Part shown: positions 27,459 to 38,932 of the stretch, one piece after another
Position numbering within the stretch: position 1 is the first letter of the stretch
Layout of the letters: every line of letters starts with the position of its first letter
Assembly (NCBI GenBank): GCA_019823025.1
Contig: CP081940.1
Coordinates: 496,001-560,000 of the forward strand
Length of the DNA stretch: 64,000 nucleotides
Reading direction: 5' to 3'
From: Methylophilales bacterium
GTDB lineage: Bacteria > Pseudomonadota > Gammaproteobacteria > Burkholderiales > Methylophilaceae
The notes under the pieces: generated by a model
Database searches by the model: none
Told to the model about the DNA's origin: nothing
Seen by the model: only the letters and a program-made list of their open reading frames with translations
Position numbers and translations under genes: made by a program

Positions 27459-29189
27459 ATGACAGCTGAAATTATTACTGGTGCAGAAATTGCTATCCGG
27501 TGTCTCCAGAAAGAGAATGTTAAATTTGTTTTTGGTTACCCTGGGGGTGCGGTATTAAATATATACGATGCGATTTTCCAACAAAAATCTTTCAAACATG
27601 TGCTTGTTCGGCACGAGCAAGCAGCCGTTCATGCGGCAGACGCTTACTCAAGGGCAACTGGTGATGTTGGTGTAGCATTAGTTACATCAGGACCTGGAGC
27701 TACAAACGCAGTTACAGGAATAGCAACTGCTCACATGGATTCAATTCCAATGGTCATTATCAGTGGTCAAGTGCCAACTCATGCGATAGGCCAAGATGCT
27801 TTTCAAGAGTGCGATACTGTTGGTATTACAAGGCCATGCGTAAAGCATAATTTTTTAGTCAAAGACATTAATGATATTGCAAGCACAATTAAAAAGGCAT
27901 TTTATTTGGCAGCAACTGGCCGACCAGGTCCTGTACTTGTAGATATACCCAAGGATATTACTGCTGAAACAGCTGAATTTATGTATCCTGAAAATGTAAC
28001 TCTAAGGTCTTATAATCCTATTACCCAAGGACATAGTGGCCAAATTAATAAAGCGTTGGATTTACTAATTAACGCTAAAAAGCCAATGGTATATTCAGGC
28101 GGTGGCGTAGTGCTTGGAGATGCATCTGAAGCCTTAACAGAGTTTATTAAGCTTCTAGATTTTCCTGTAACAAATACCTTAATGGGGCTAGGTGGATTTC
28201 CCGCCTCCCATGAAAATTTTTTAGGTATGCTAGGAATGCATGGCACGTATCAGGCTAATATGGCAATGCAAGAGTGCGACGTTTTGTTAGCTGTTGGCGC
28301 GAGATTTGATGATAGGGTGATCGGGAATCCTGATCATTTTTTAGCCAAACCAAAAAAGATTATTCATATTGATATTGACCCTGCCTCTATCTCTAAAAGA
28401 GTTAAAATTGATGTCCCAATTGTAGGTGATGTCAAACTTGTTCTTGAAGATCTCATTTCTGCATTCAAAGCGCTTCAAGGAAATAGTTCTGGAAATTTAC
28501 GCACTGATTGGATGAAGACGATAAATCTTTGGAAGCAAAAAGATTGTATGAGGTATGAGGATGATGGCACGCAAATTAAACCTCAGAAAGTTATACAAAA
28601 ACTTCATGAAGTCACAGATGGTGAAGCCTTTATCACTTCAGATGTAGGGCAACATCAAATGTGGGCTGCACAATACTATCCATTTGATAAACCAAGAAGA
28701 TGGATCAATTCAGGAGGGTTGGGCACAATGGGTGTTGGCCTTCCTTATGCGATGGGCTGTCAACTTGCTTTTCCTGACTCACAGGTTGCGTGTGTAACTG
28801 GCGAAGCATCAATCCAAATGTGTATCCAAGAACTTTCAACATGTAAGCAATTTAACCTTCCTGTAAAAATTGTTAATCTGAATAATCGTTATATGGGTAT
28901 GGTTAGACAATGGCAGGAGTTCTTTTACGGAAACCGTTATGCAGAGTCTTATATGGATGCTCTGCCAGATTTTGTAAAACTTGCTGAATCTTATGGTCAT
29001 GTTGGTATGAAGATTGAAAACTCATCAGATATTGAAGGTGCATTAAAAGAAGCATTCTCCCCAAAACTTAAAGAAAGGTTAGTTTTTTTAGATTTTATAA
29101 CTGATCAGACAGAAAATGTTTTCCCTATGGTGCCAAACGGTAAAGGTTTGTCAGAAATGATTTTAGCTGATGATGCAGAAGATTTATAA
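27459..29189 (+). CDS. ilvB: Acetolactate synthase, large (catalytic) subunit
   Basis: A 576-residue thiamine-diphosphate enzyme for the first common step of valine, leucine and isoleucine synthesis. It has FGYPGGAVLNIYDAI, the catalytic Glu in RHEQAAVHAADAY (about residue 53), TSGPGATNAVTGIATA and a C-terminal VNLNNRYMGMVRQWQEFFY. The ThDP/Mg motif, canonically GDG and GEG in many betaproteobacteria, reads GEA here at residues 448-450. The rest of the active site looks intact. The small subunit ilvH starts directly after the stop; ilvC follows. Confidence 0.95.
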   Translation: MTAEIITGAEIAIRCLQKENVKFVFGYPGGAVLNIYDAIFQQKSFKHVLVRHEQAAVHAADAYSRATGDVGVALVTSGPGATNAVTGIATAHMDSIPMVIISGQVPTHAIGQDAFQECDTVGITRPCVKHNFLVKDINDIASTIKKAFYLAATGRPGPVLVDIPKDITAETAEFMYPENVTLRSYNPITQGHSGQINKALDLLINAKKPMVYSGGGVVLGDASEALTEFIKLLDFPVTNTLMGLGGFPASHENFLGMLGMHGTYQANMAMQECDVLLAVGARFDDRVIGNPDHFLAKPKKIIHIDIDPASISKRVKIDVPIVGDVKLVLEDLISAFKALQGNSSGNLRTDWMKTINLWKQKDCMRYEDDGTQIKPQKVIQKLHEVTDGEAFITSDVGQHQMWAAQYYPFDKPRRWINSGGLGTMGVGLPYAMGCQLAFPDSQVACVTGEASIQMCIQELSTCKQFNLPVKIVNLNNRYMGMVRQWQEFFYGNRYAESYMDALPDFVKLAESYGHVGMKIENSSDIEGALKEAFSPKLKERLVFLDFITDQTENVFPMVPNGKGLSEMILADDAEDL

Positions 29190-31336
<2,147 letters not shown>

Positions 31337-31340
<4 letters not shown>

Positions 31341-31810
31341 TTAGAATTTATGAAAGTTTCTAATTGTATCAATGCTTTTGAATAAACCTCTTTTTTAAAA
31401 TCAATTACCTCATCATTTGGCTTCCAATAATCAACCCATGACCAATTATCAAATTCAGGTTTTGGTGAATTTTTAAGATATATATCATTTTCATTTCCCA
31501 GAAATTTTAATAAAAACCAAATTTGCTTTTGCCCTTTGTACAAATTATTGTCTTTTCTTACCCAATTCTTTGGAACATCATAATATAACCAGTCATTTGT
31601 TCTTCCCAAGATTTCTATCTTACTCTCATCGATGCCTACCTCTTCCTTTAATTCTCTAAACATTGCCTCTTCAATTGTTTCATTTGACTTAATTCCTCCT
31701 TGGGGAAATTGCCAAGCATTTTCATTCGTTCTTTTGGCCCAAAGTACCTTATGATCGTCATTAATTATGACTATCGCAACATTTTCACGATATCCTTCTT
31801 TATCAATCAT
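31337..31810 (-). CDS. rppH: RNA pyrophosphohydrolase (Nudix)
   Basis: A 157-residue RppH that removes pyrophosphate from mRNA 5' ends to begin decay. It starts MIDKEGYRENVAIVIIND and contains WQFPQGGIKSNE then ETIEEAMFRELKEEVGI, a complete Nudix box GX5EX7REUXEEXGU. The C-terminal part has NWSWVDYWKPNDEVIDFKKEVY as in E. coli RppH. It converges on psd with a 4-base overlap and diverges from the propeller gene. Confidence 0.95.
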
Positions 31811-31862
31811 TGGTATTATCCCTATTTAATTCAAACAATCTTTAACACTAAAAATTTACAAC

Positions 31863-32849
31863 ATGTTAAAACAAAAAAAATTATCAATATTTAGTTTAAA
31901 AGCATCTATCTTAATCATTTTAACTTTTTTTCTGATTATTCTTTATTTTTATTTTTCATCTTCCTTTCAAATTAATAATGCATCCAAAGCCTACATAACG
32001 AATCAAGGTGACAATACGGTTTCAATAATTGACTTAGAAACATTAAAAACATTAAAAACATTAAAAGTCGGAGTAGCTCCGCTTGGCATAACTATTTTGC
32101 AGAAGAAGAAATTAGTTTTTGTGGGAAATGTTGGTACGGACGATATATCAGTCATTGATGCAGTAAACGACAGACTAATAAAAACAATCAAGCTCGGAAC
32201 TGCCCCTCTCAGTCTTGCTTCTAACTCAGAAGAGACAGAAGTTTATGTTACTGACTGGTTTCAAAATAATGTCCTAACAATATCAGCTGATGAAATGAAA
32301 GTGACCGGTAAATTAAAAGTGGGTGTCACGCCCTCAGGAATAGCTTATAACAAAAAATATAAGTATCAAGTAATCACCAACCGAGATGCAAATACCCTAG
32401 AAATTTATAATGAAGATGACGATTTAGTAAAAAAAATAGAGACAGGAAATCATCCTTTTGGTGTTTACTCAAAAGATGATTTTGCCTATGTGGCAAATGT
32501 TTATGATGATTCTGTAAGCATTATAAACCTAGTAGATTGGTCAAAATATGAGTTCATGGTTGGAGCGCACCCCTATAACGTTAGAGTTCATAATAAGATT
32601 GCATATGTAACAAATACTGTTGATGACACCATTACTATTTATGATCTAGGTTCAAAAAAAATAATAAAAACATTAGACACGGGCGAGACACCCGAAAATT
32701 TAGATTTTGATATTAATCAAAATTTGCTCGTTGTAACCAACTGGGGAGGTGATTCAGTTTCAATTTTCGATACTGAAAGCTTTCAGCATATTAAGGAAAT
32801 CAAGACAGGTGCGCAGAGCAGGTCTTTTGGAGATTTTATACTTCAGTAA
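31863..32849 (+). CDS. Membrane-anchored or exported YncE-like seven-bladed beta-propeller
   Basis: A 328-residue protein with one N-terminal transmembrane or signal segment (ASILIILTFFLIILYFYF). Seven repeats of about 40 residues follow, each with a pattern like NxxDDxVSIID then KTIKxGxxPxxI (e.g. NQGDNTVSIIDLETLKTL, NVGTDDISVIDAV, NTVDDTITIYDLGSKK, NWGGDSVSIFDTES). This is a YVTN/YncE-type propeller in the periplasm. Similar propellers occur beside PQQ-dependent alcohol oxidation genes, and the next gene is MxaD-like, so a role in methanol oxidation is possible but unproven. A 9-base triplication (32040-32066) gives TLKTLKTLK. Confidence 0.85.
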   Translation: MLKQKKLSIFSLKASILIILTFFLIILYFYFSSSFQINNASKAYITNQGDNTVSIIDLETLKTLKTLKVGVAPLGITILQKKKLVFVGNVGTDDISVIDAVNDRLIKTIKLGTAPLSLASNSEETEVYVTDWFQNNVLTISADEMKVTGKLKVGVTPSGIAYNKKYKYQVITNRDANTLEIYNEDDDLVKKIETGNHPFGVYSKDDFAYVANVYDDSVSIINLVDWSKYEFMVGAHPYNVRVHNKIAYVTNTVDDTITIYDLGSKKIIKTLDTGETPENLDFDINQNLLVVTNWGGDSVSIFDTESFQHIKEIKTGAQSRSFGDFILQ

Positions 32850-32905
32850 AGTTTTTATAGTAGTATATGGAATTATTAAAAAACAAAAAAAAGGATTTAT
32901 AAGGA

Positions 32906-33340
32906 ATGAAAAAAATAATTTTTACTCTACTGGGTATCTTATTCTCTACTCTAGCTTTTTCTCATGGCCCAACGCCACAAAAGGTTCAAGAGTCTGTGAT
33001 AATAGCAGCCTCTCCAGAAAAAACATGGGAAGCATTGAAGAATTATTCTGAATTCGAAAAAATTATGAAGGTAAGATCCTTCAAAGATAAATTAATGAAA
33101 GCTAAATACGAACTTATAAAAACAGATGTCCCTTTTTCTGATTACAATGCACAGATTAGAGTCAAAAAAGGTGAAAATGATAATGAGTCGGTTGTTCAAT
33201 GGACAGCAAGGTTTTATAGAACATATAAATTAAACCCACCCATCCCAGAAGGACAGGATGATGCTACTGCTGTGGCCGCTGTAAAAGAAATTGTTGGACC
33301 TGGATTGGCTGGATTTAAAAAATATGTTGAGTCACAATAA
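32906..33340 (+). CDS. MxaD-like periplasmic SRPBCC protein
   Basis: A 144-residue protein with a signal peptide (IIFTLLGILFSTLAFS) and a mature start HGPTPQKVQESVIIAASPEK, which matches the MxaD family. The C-terminal VQWTARFYRTYKLNPPIPEG then VKEIVGPGLAGFKKYV also fits. MxaD is a periplasmic protein that aids electron transfer between methanol dehydrogenase and cytochrome cL. Compared with the usual length (about 170-180 as I recall), the middle of the domain seems about 30 residues short. AAGGA lies 10 bases before the ATG. No methanol dehydrogenase gene is in this window. Confidence 0.75.
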   Translation: MKKIIFTLLGILFSTLAFSHGPTPQKVQESVIIAASPEKTWEALKNYSEFEKIMKVRSFKDKLMKAKYELIKTDVPFSDYNAQIRVKKGENDNESVVQWTARFYRTYKLNPPIPEGQDDATAVAAVKEIVGPGLAGFKKYVESQ

Positions 33341-33358
33341 TTTTTTTAAAATTTAATT

Positions 33359-33386
33359 AAAAGCGGATAGTTTACTCCGCTTTTTT
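33359..33386 (+). terminator. Rho-independent terminator after the MxaD-like gene
   Basis: The stem AAGCGGA / TCCGCTT (extendable by A-T pairs) with an 8-base loop runs into six T's. The next gene's ATG begins only 2 bases after it, so that gene is either read through or has a promoter inside this region. Confidence 0.83.
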
Positions 33387-33387
33387 A

Positions 33388-33999
33388 ATGCTCACAATCA
33401 ATCCACAACCATTACCAAAAGCTATTGTTTTTTGGCTTCATGGCCTCGGTGCCGATCAAAATGATTTCGTAGACTTTATTAATCTACTTAATCTAAAACA
33501 ATTTACATTCATTCTTCCAAATGCTCCCTACAGGAAAATTACGTTGAATCAAGGCGTTGAGATGCGTGGCTGGTATGATATCGAATCACTTAATTTTGAA
33601 AAGCAAGACGAATTAGGTTTACAAAAATCAATGATATTTATCGAATCGATTTTAGAAAACCAACTCAAAATCTCAAATAAGAATAAATTATTTATAGGTG
33701 GTTTTTCACAAGGAGCTGTTTTAGCACAGTACATTGGTTTAACTTCAAAATTTAATTTTACAAAAATAGTTTCGCTCTCTGGTTACTGCCCAGAAATAAC
33801 TCTATCAAAAGAAAAATCCAATCTTAAAATTCAAGCAATTCATGGGGTTGATGACAATGTTATCAACATCAATTTAGCTAAGGCCTCCTATGAAAAACTT
33901 AAAATTATTAAGAATTTTGTTTTAAAAGAATATAAAATGGGGCACGAGGTTATTAATGAAGAAATTTATGATGTACGTGATTTTTTATTAAGAGATTAG
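33388..33999 (+). CDS. Alpha/beta hydrolase, carboxylesterase/phospholipase family
   Basis: A 203-residue serine hydrolase of the small carboxylesterase family (EstB / YpfH-like). It has the oxyanion segment FWLHGLGADQNDF, PNAPYRKITLNQGVEMRGWYDI, the nucleophile elbow GGFSQGAVLAQY (Ser about residue 112), Asp in IHGVDDNVI and His in YKMGHEVI. The natural substrate is unknown. The ATG follows 2 bases after a terminator T-run, and there is no good ribosome binding site. xseB follows directly. Confidence 0.88.
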   Translation: MLTINPQPLPKAIVFWLHGLGADQNDFVDFINLLNLKQFTFILPNAPYRKITLNQGVEMRGWYDIESLNFEKQDELGLQKSMIFIESILENQLKISNKNKLFIGGFSQGAVLAQYIGLTSKFNFTKIVSLSGYCPEITLSKEKSNLKIQAIHGVDDNVININLAKASYEKLKIIKNFVLKEYKMGHEVINEEIYDVRDFLLRD

Positions 34000-34003
34000 G
34001 GTG

Positions 34004-34225
34004 ATGACTACAGAAAATATAAATCTAGAGAAGCTTATTGCCGAACTTGAATCAATTGTAAATAAAATGGAAAGTAATGACCTTAACGTAGAGGATTCAC
34101 TTAAGTCATATGAAAAAGGTATTAGTTTAATTAAAAATGCCCAAAAAAAACTAAAAAAAATAGAGCAAAAAGTAGAAATTCTTTCAAAAGAAGGTAATTT
34201 AGAGAATTTTAATACCGATGAATAA
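34004..34225 (+). CDS. xseB: Exodeoxyribonuclease VII small subunit
   Basis: A 73-residue coiled-coil protein with the XseB signature NLEKLIAELESIVNKMESND then LNVEDSLKSYEKGISLIKNAQKKL (given in two pieces). It binds the XseA large subunit; no xseA is in the window. I chose the ATG at 34004; a GTG immediately before it (34001) is an alternative that adds one residue. The gene overlaps ispA by 8 bases (ATGAATAA), the common xseB-ispA-dxs arrangement. Confidence 0.92.
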   Translation: MTTENINLEKLIAELESIVNKMESNDLNVEDSLKSYEKGISLIKNAQKKLKKIEQKVEILSKEGNLENFNTDE

Positions 34226-35108
34226 TGCATTTGATTCATGGCAAAATTCTCACCAAGATAGAATTAATAAATTTTTAAAAAAAAAATTATATACACCTAA
34301 TACCAAGAATACAATCCATGAAGCAGCGAATTATGCATTATTAAATGGCGGCAAACGATTTAGAGCATTACTGATATATGCTATTGGTGAAATTAATGCT
34401 ACCGACAAAACTAATCTTGATTTTATTGCGGCTTCGATTGAAATTATTCATGCATACTCACTCACTCATGATGACTTACCTGACATGGATGACGACCCAA
34501 TTCGAAGAGGTTTACCCTCCTGTCATGTCAAATACGGTGCATCTCAAGCAATCTTAGCTGGTGATGGACTCCAATCACTGGCTTTTGAATTTTTAGTTTC
34601 ACCGGATTTATGTGTTAATGACGCAAAAAAAATTGACTTGCTCAACTTTCTTTCCAAAGCTATAGGTATCAATGGAATGGTTTATGGTCAATCATTAGAT
34701 ATGGAATGCTCCAATAAAGAAATTGATATTAAGCTATTAGAAAAAATACAGAGAAAAAAAACAGGAGAGCTCATACATGCAGCCTGCACAATGTCATATT
34801 CAATATCAAATTTTTTTGAGCCATCAGTACAGGAAAAAATTTCAAAATTAGCATATCTTCTTGGGCAGTTATACCAAATAATAGATGATATATTAGATAG
34901 CACATCTACCTCTGAAAACCTTGGCAAGACATCCGGTAAAGATCAGAAAGATAATAAAGCTACCTATGTTAGTATCCTAGGGGTTGTGGAATCAAAAGAA
35001 ATAAAAGAAGGCTTTTATTTAGAAATTAAAGAACTTGTAAAAAAAATTCCAGGAAATACTCAAATTCTTAATCATTTAATTGATAAGATTTATGCAAGAG
35101 ATTACTAA
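34218..35108 (+). CDS. ispA: Farnesyl diphosphate synthase (polyprenyl synthetase)
   Basis: A 296-residue trans-prenyltransferase extending IPP/DMAPP to farnesyl diphosphate. The first Asp-rich motif is LTHDDLPDMDDDPIRRG (about residues 86-100) and the second is YQIIDDILD (about 220). ALLNGGKRFRALLIYAIG at the N-terminus is typical. It sits between xseB and dxs; product length C15 is inferred from this context. Translation is coupled to xseB. Confidence 0.95.
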   Translation: MNNAFDSWQNSHQDRINKFLKKKLYTPNTKNTIHEAANYALLNGGKRFRALLIYAIGEINATDKTNLDFIAASIEIIHAYSLTHDDLPDMDDDPIRRGLPSCHVKYGASQAILAGDGLQSLAFEFLVSPDLCVNDAKKIDLLNFLSKAIGINGMVYGQSLDMECSNKEIDIKLLEKIQRKKTGELIHAACTMSYSISNFFEPSVQEKISKLAYLLGQLYQIIDDILDSTSTSENLGKTSGKDQKDNKATYVSILGVVESKEIKEGFYLEIKELVKKIPGNTQILNHLIDKIYARDY

Positions 35109-35114
35109 GAAAAA

Positions 35115-36929
35115 ATGCTAATAGACAACATTAAAAGTCCTAAAGATTTGAAAAAACTTTCTAGGCCAGAGCTAAAAGGTTTAGCTAAAGAAATTCGTGA
35201 ATTTCTCATTGAAAGTGTTTTTGAGACGGGTGGACATCTATCGTCAAATTTAGGAGCCATAGAGCTCACACTAGCTATTCACTATGTTTTCGATGCGCCA
35301 AACGATAAGATTGTTTGGGATGTTGGTCACCAAACATATACACACAAAATTATTACTGGCCGAAAAGATATGATGGGCTCTTTAAGAAAAAAGGGTGGCC
35401 TCTCAGGCTTTCCAAATCTTAAAGAAAGTATCTATGACAATTTTGGGACAGGTCATTCGAGCACATCAATTTCTGCCGCGTTTGGTATGAGCGAGGCTTT
35501 TAGAATTAGAAAATCTTCAAATAAAGCCATAGCTGTCATCGGAGACGGTGGAATGACAGGCGGTATGGCCTTTGAAGGTTTAAATAATGCTGGAGCCTCA
35601 GATAACGACTTTCTTGTCATCCTAAACGATAACGATATGTCAATTTCAAAAAATGTAGGGGCGCTCAATAATTATCTTTCCAAACTACTCTCTGGAAAAA
35701 TTTATGGCAGTGTTAAGAAATCTGGTAAGGCAGTTTTTTCAGCCCTACCACCTGTTCTTGAGTTAGCAAGAAAAACAGAGGAGCATGTAAAGGGTATGAT
35801 GATTCCCGGAACTCTATTTGAGGAATTTGGTTTCAATTACATTGGTCCTATTGATGGTCATGATATCGATATATTGATTGATACACTCACAAATATTAAA
35901 TCTCTAAGTGGACCACAGTTTCTCCACATAGCCACAAAAAAAGGATTTGGATTTTCACCGGCTGAATCTGATCCGAATAAATTTCATGGCGTTAGTAAAA
36001 AAAGTACATCTTCTGAGAGGATGAGTTATACCGAAGTTTTTTCCAATTGGCTTCTAGACGCCGGTAAAAAAAATAAACAATTATGCGCCATTACACCAGC
36101 AATGGCTGATGGGTCAGGCTTAACAAACTTTGCTAAAAAATATCCAAAGAGATTTTTTGATGTAGGAATTGCTGAACAACACGCATTAACATTTGCTGCT
36201 GGCCTTGCATCTAATAACATTAAGCCAGTGGTTGCTATTTATTCTTCTTTTTTACAAAGAGGATATGATCAATTTATTCACGACGTTGCCCTTCAAAATA
36301 TTCCAATGTTATTTGCTATTGACCGAGCAGGGATTGTTGGGGCTGATGGTCCAACTCATTCAGGAAACTTTGATATCTCTTTTTTAAGATGTATACCTAA
36401 CATCGTTCTGATGGCACCAAGTAATGAGAATGAATCTTATGCCATGCTTGAATTCGGTTATAAATACAAGGGAGTGTGCGCAGTCAGATATCCTCGCGGA
36501 AATGGTTTAGGTAACAAGCTCAATAAAAATCTAAGTGATATTAAGCTTGGAAAAAGTAAAACACTTATTTCGGGTGAAAGAACAGCTATATTAGCCTTTG
36601 GCCCAACCCTTAATACATGTATCGATGTTGCAAACAATTTAAATGCAACGCTCGTTGATATGAGATTTGTTAAGCCTATCGATGAAAAAGCAATTATAAA
36701 ATACGCCAAAACCCATAAACTTCTAGTGACAGTTGAAGATAATACGGTCCATGGAGGTGCCGGATCAGCGGTCCTTGAGGTTTTAAGTAAACATAAAATA
36801 GTAATTCCAACAATAACGATAGGCATTCCAGACAAATTTGTTAGTCAGGGATCACAAGATGAGATATACAAGCAATGCGGCTTAGATAAAGATAGCATTA
36901 GGAAGAAAATTGTTATGAACTTTAAGTGA
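35115..36929 (+). CDS. dxs: 1-Deoxy-D-xylulose-5-phosphate synthase
   Basis: A 604-residue thiamine-diphosphate enzyme starting the MEP isoprenoid pathway from pyruvate and glyceraldehyde 3-phosphate. It has GGHLSSNLGAIELTLAIHYVF, VGHQTYTHKIITGR, the ThDP motif GDGGMTGGMAFEGLNNAG with NDNDMSIS, and FDVGIAEQHALTFAAGLA with the catalytic Glu. Spacing of 6 bases from ispA implies one operon (xseB-ispA-dxs). The length is slightly short of the roughly 620-residue norm. Confidence 0.96.
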   Translation: MLIDNIKSPKDLKKLSRPELKGLAKEIREFLIESVFETGGHLSSNLGAIELTLAIHYVFDAPNDKIVWDVGHQTYTHKIITGRKDMMGSLRKKGGLSGFPNLKESIYDNFGTGHSSTSISAAFGMSEAFRIRKSSNKAIAVIGDGGMTGGMAFEGLNNAGASDNDFLVILNDNDMSISKNVGALNNYLSKLLSGKIYGSVKKSGKAVFSALPPVLELARKTEEHVKGMMIPGTLFEEFGFNYIGPIDGHDIDILIDTLTNIKSLSGPQFLHIATKKGFGFSPAESDPNKFHGVSKKSTSSERMSYTEVFSNWLLDAGKKNKQLCAITPAMADGSGLTNFAKKYPKRFFDVGIAEQHALTFAAGLASNNIKPVVAIYSSFLQRGYDQFIHDVALQNIPMLFAIDRAGIVGADGPTHSGNFDISFLRCIPNIVLMAPSNENESYAMLEFGYKYKGVCAVRYPRGNGLGNKLNKNLSDIKLGKSKTLISGERTAILAFGPTLNTCIDVANNLNATLVDMRFVKPIDEKAIIKYAKTHKLLVTVEDNTVHGGAGSAVLEVLSKHKIVIPTITIGIPDKFVSQGSQDEIYKQCGLDKDSIRKKIVMNFK

Positions 36930-36970
36930 TGCTAACATATCGTATTACTTTAAGAATAATTTAAATACTC

Positions 36971-37762
36971 ATGAATAGACCGACATCTCCAGAATTGATC
37001 GAAGACGTTCAAAATATAGCAGATAAGAGACATCTTGATATTGACCAAGTTGGTATCAAGGCGATCAAACATCCCATTGTTGTTAAAGATAAATCAAGTG
37101 GCTCGCAGCATACAATCGCAAACTTTGATATGTATGTGCAACTACCTCATAATTTCAAAGGGACACATATGTCCCGATTTGTTGAAATTCTTAACGAAAA
37201 TGATAAAGAAATATCAGTTGAATCCTTTGAAGGAATCCTCAGGGCTATGCTTGATAGATTGGAGTCGAAATCATGCAATCTCTTCATGAACTTTCCGTAT
37301 TTTATTAATAAATCTGCTCCTATATCGAAAGTTGAGAGCTTGTTAGATTATGAGGTAACCTTCATTGGTGAAATAAGTAATGGTGAATATAAAAACTCAA
37401 CAAAAGTCGTTGTGCCTGTGACAAGCCTCTGCCCATGCTCAAAAAGCATATCTGAATATGGGGCGCACAATCAAAGATCGCATGTGACGGTAACTGTTCA
37501 TGCAAATGAATTTGTTTGGATTGAGGAAATTATCGAGATCGTTGAAAAGCAAGCATCATGTGAATTATATGGCCTTCTTAAAAGACCAGATGAGAAATTT
37601 GTTACAGAAAAGGCTTACGATAATCCAAAATTTGTTGAGGATATGGTTAGAGATATTGCAACAGAACTAAAAAATGACAAAAGAATTAAATCATTTGTAG
37701 TCGAGTCTGAAAATTTTGAGTCAATACACAACCACTCTGCCTACGCACTGATCAAAAGCTGA
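36971..37762 (+). CDS. folE2: GTP cyclohydrolase FolE2 (type IB)
   Basis: A 263-residue tunnelling-fold enzyme converting GTP to dihydroneopterin triphosphate for folate synthesis. Its hallmark is [26 protein letters not shown], given here as the CPCSK catalytic Cys motif near residue 155 followed by EYGAHNQR. FolE2 can use metals other than zinc. No canonical zinc-responsive element was recognised upstream. It may simply replace folE as in many betaproteobacteria. It converges with the MFS gene across 6 bases. Confidence 0.95.
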   Translation: MNRPTSPELIEDVQNIADKRHLDIDQVGIKAIKHPIVVKDKSSGSQHTIANFDMYVQLPHNFKGTHMSRFVEILNENDKEISVESFEGILRAMLDRLESKSCNLFMNFPYFINKSAPISKVESLLDYEVTFIGEISNGEYKNSTKVVVPVTSLCPCSKSISEYGAHNQRSHVTVTVHANEFVWIEEIIEIVEKQASCELYGLLKRPDEKFVTEKAYDNPKFVEDMVRDIATELKNDKRIKSFVVESENFESIHNHSAYALIKS

Positions 37763-37768
37763 TTTAAT

Positions 37769-38932
37769 TTATTTAAATTCAGCTTTGAATTTAGTTTTTA
37801 ATCCCAACAAAAGGACAATAAAGCCCACTAACGGAAGTATAGCTGAGAGCATGAATGTGTCCGCCATTCCGCTATATTCAATCATATAACCACCACCAAG
37901 CCCGCCAATTGCACCGCCTACGCCGTAAGTAATACTATTATACAAAGATTGACCTCGAGCTTGATGTTCATTATAGAAGAAGTGAGCAATTAGTTGGATT
38001 GATGCAACGTGAAAACTTCCAAAAGTGGCTGCATGCATTATTTGAGCAGCTATAAGAATTAATATCGAGTCTACATATGCCCCTATTAAGAAAAATCTTA
38101 AAACCGCTAAGGCTAGACTTATTAAAAGTACTGACTTAAGAGTAAATTTACTCAATATTTTTGGCATAAGTAGGAAAATTAATATTTCAAATACAACTCC
38201 CACAGACCAAAGGAGCCCTATGGTAGCCCCAGAATAGCCTTGGTCTTCTAAAAATATTGAGTAAAAGTTATAAAGCAACCCATGTGAAGAAACCATTAAG
38301 GCACAACTTAAAAGCAACACTATTACCTCTCTCCTCTTTAATATTGGCCATATGGACCTTTTATTAAATTGAGTAAAATTTATTTTTTTCTCAGGAAGAA
38401 TAAAGGCTAAAAGGAAAATTACTAATTGCGTTACTAATAAAGCATATATTAATGATCTCTCTCCATAAGAGTCAATCATGATGCCTAATGATAGCGCGGC
38501 AACAATAAATCCGATTGAACCCCATAATCTTATATGGCTATATTTTAAATCAGCTTTATTCGCTTTTAAGTGCGCCAATGTCAGTGATTCCGCAAGTGGG
38601 AGCGTTGAGCTTGTAAAAATACTCATTGCCATCATGACGATAAAAATATTTACAAAGGTATTTGACCAAAAAATACCCATGAAAATAATAAACCCAAAAA
38701 AAGAGGATATCTTAATCCATTTAATATACTCACCGGATTGATCTGCAACCCATCCTAAGACATTTGGGGCAAAAATTCTACTGATCTGAAATAACGAGAG
38801 TAAAGCACCAATTTGTAATGCGTTAAATGAGAGAGATTTAAGATAAATCCCCCAGTAAGGCACGAAAAGGCCTACGAAAAAATAGTAACAAAAGTAAAAG
38901 CTTGAAAGACGACTATAAAAAAATGGGGTCAC
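37769..38932 (-). CDS. MFS transporter, 12 transmembrane segments
   Basis: A 387-residue major facilitator protein. The N-terminus [23 protein letters not shown] and the following [29 protein letters not shown] region resemble the PPP/HcaT (3-phenylpropionate permease) and nucleoside-permease-like branch. The substrate cannot be predicted. Its start codon overlaps the aroC stop by 4 bases, so it is read with chorismate synthase, but no pathway link is visible. Confidence 0.85.
   Translation of the reverse strand: MTPFFYSRLSSFYFCYYFFVGLFVPYWGIYLKSLSFNALQIGALLSLFQISRIFAPNVLGWVADQSGEYIKWIKISSFFGFIIFMGIFWSNTFVNIFIVMMAMSIFTSSTLPLAESLTLAHLKANKADLKYSHIRLWGSIGFIVAALSLGIMIDSYGERSLIYALLVTQLVIFLLAFILPEKKINFTQFNKRSIWPILKRREVIVLLLSCALMVSSHGLLYNFYSIFLEDQGYSGATIGLLWSVGVVFEILIFLLMPKILSKFTLKSVLLISLALAVLRFFLIGAYVDSILILIAAQIMHAATFGSFHVASIQLIAHFFYNEHQARGQSLYNSITYGVGGAIGGLGGGYMIEYSGMADTFMLSAILPLVGFIVLLLGLKTKFKAEFK

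Noticed and set aside
36458..36835. 125-codon minus-strand open frame inside dxs
   Set aside because: Shadow of dxs, whose protein is full-length and conserved in the same region.
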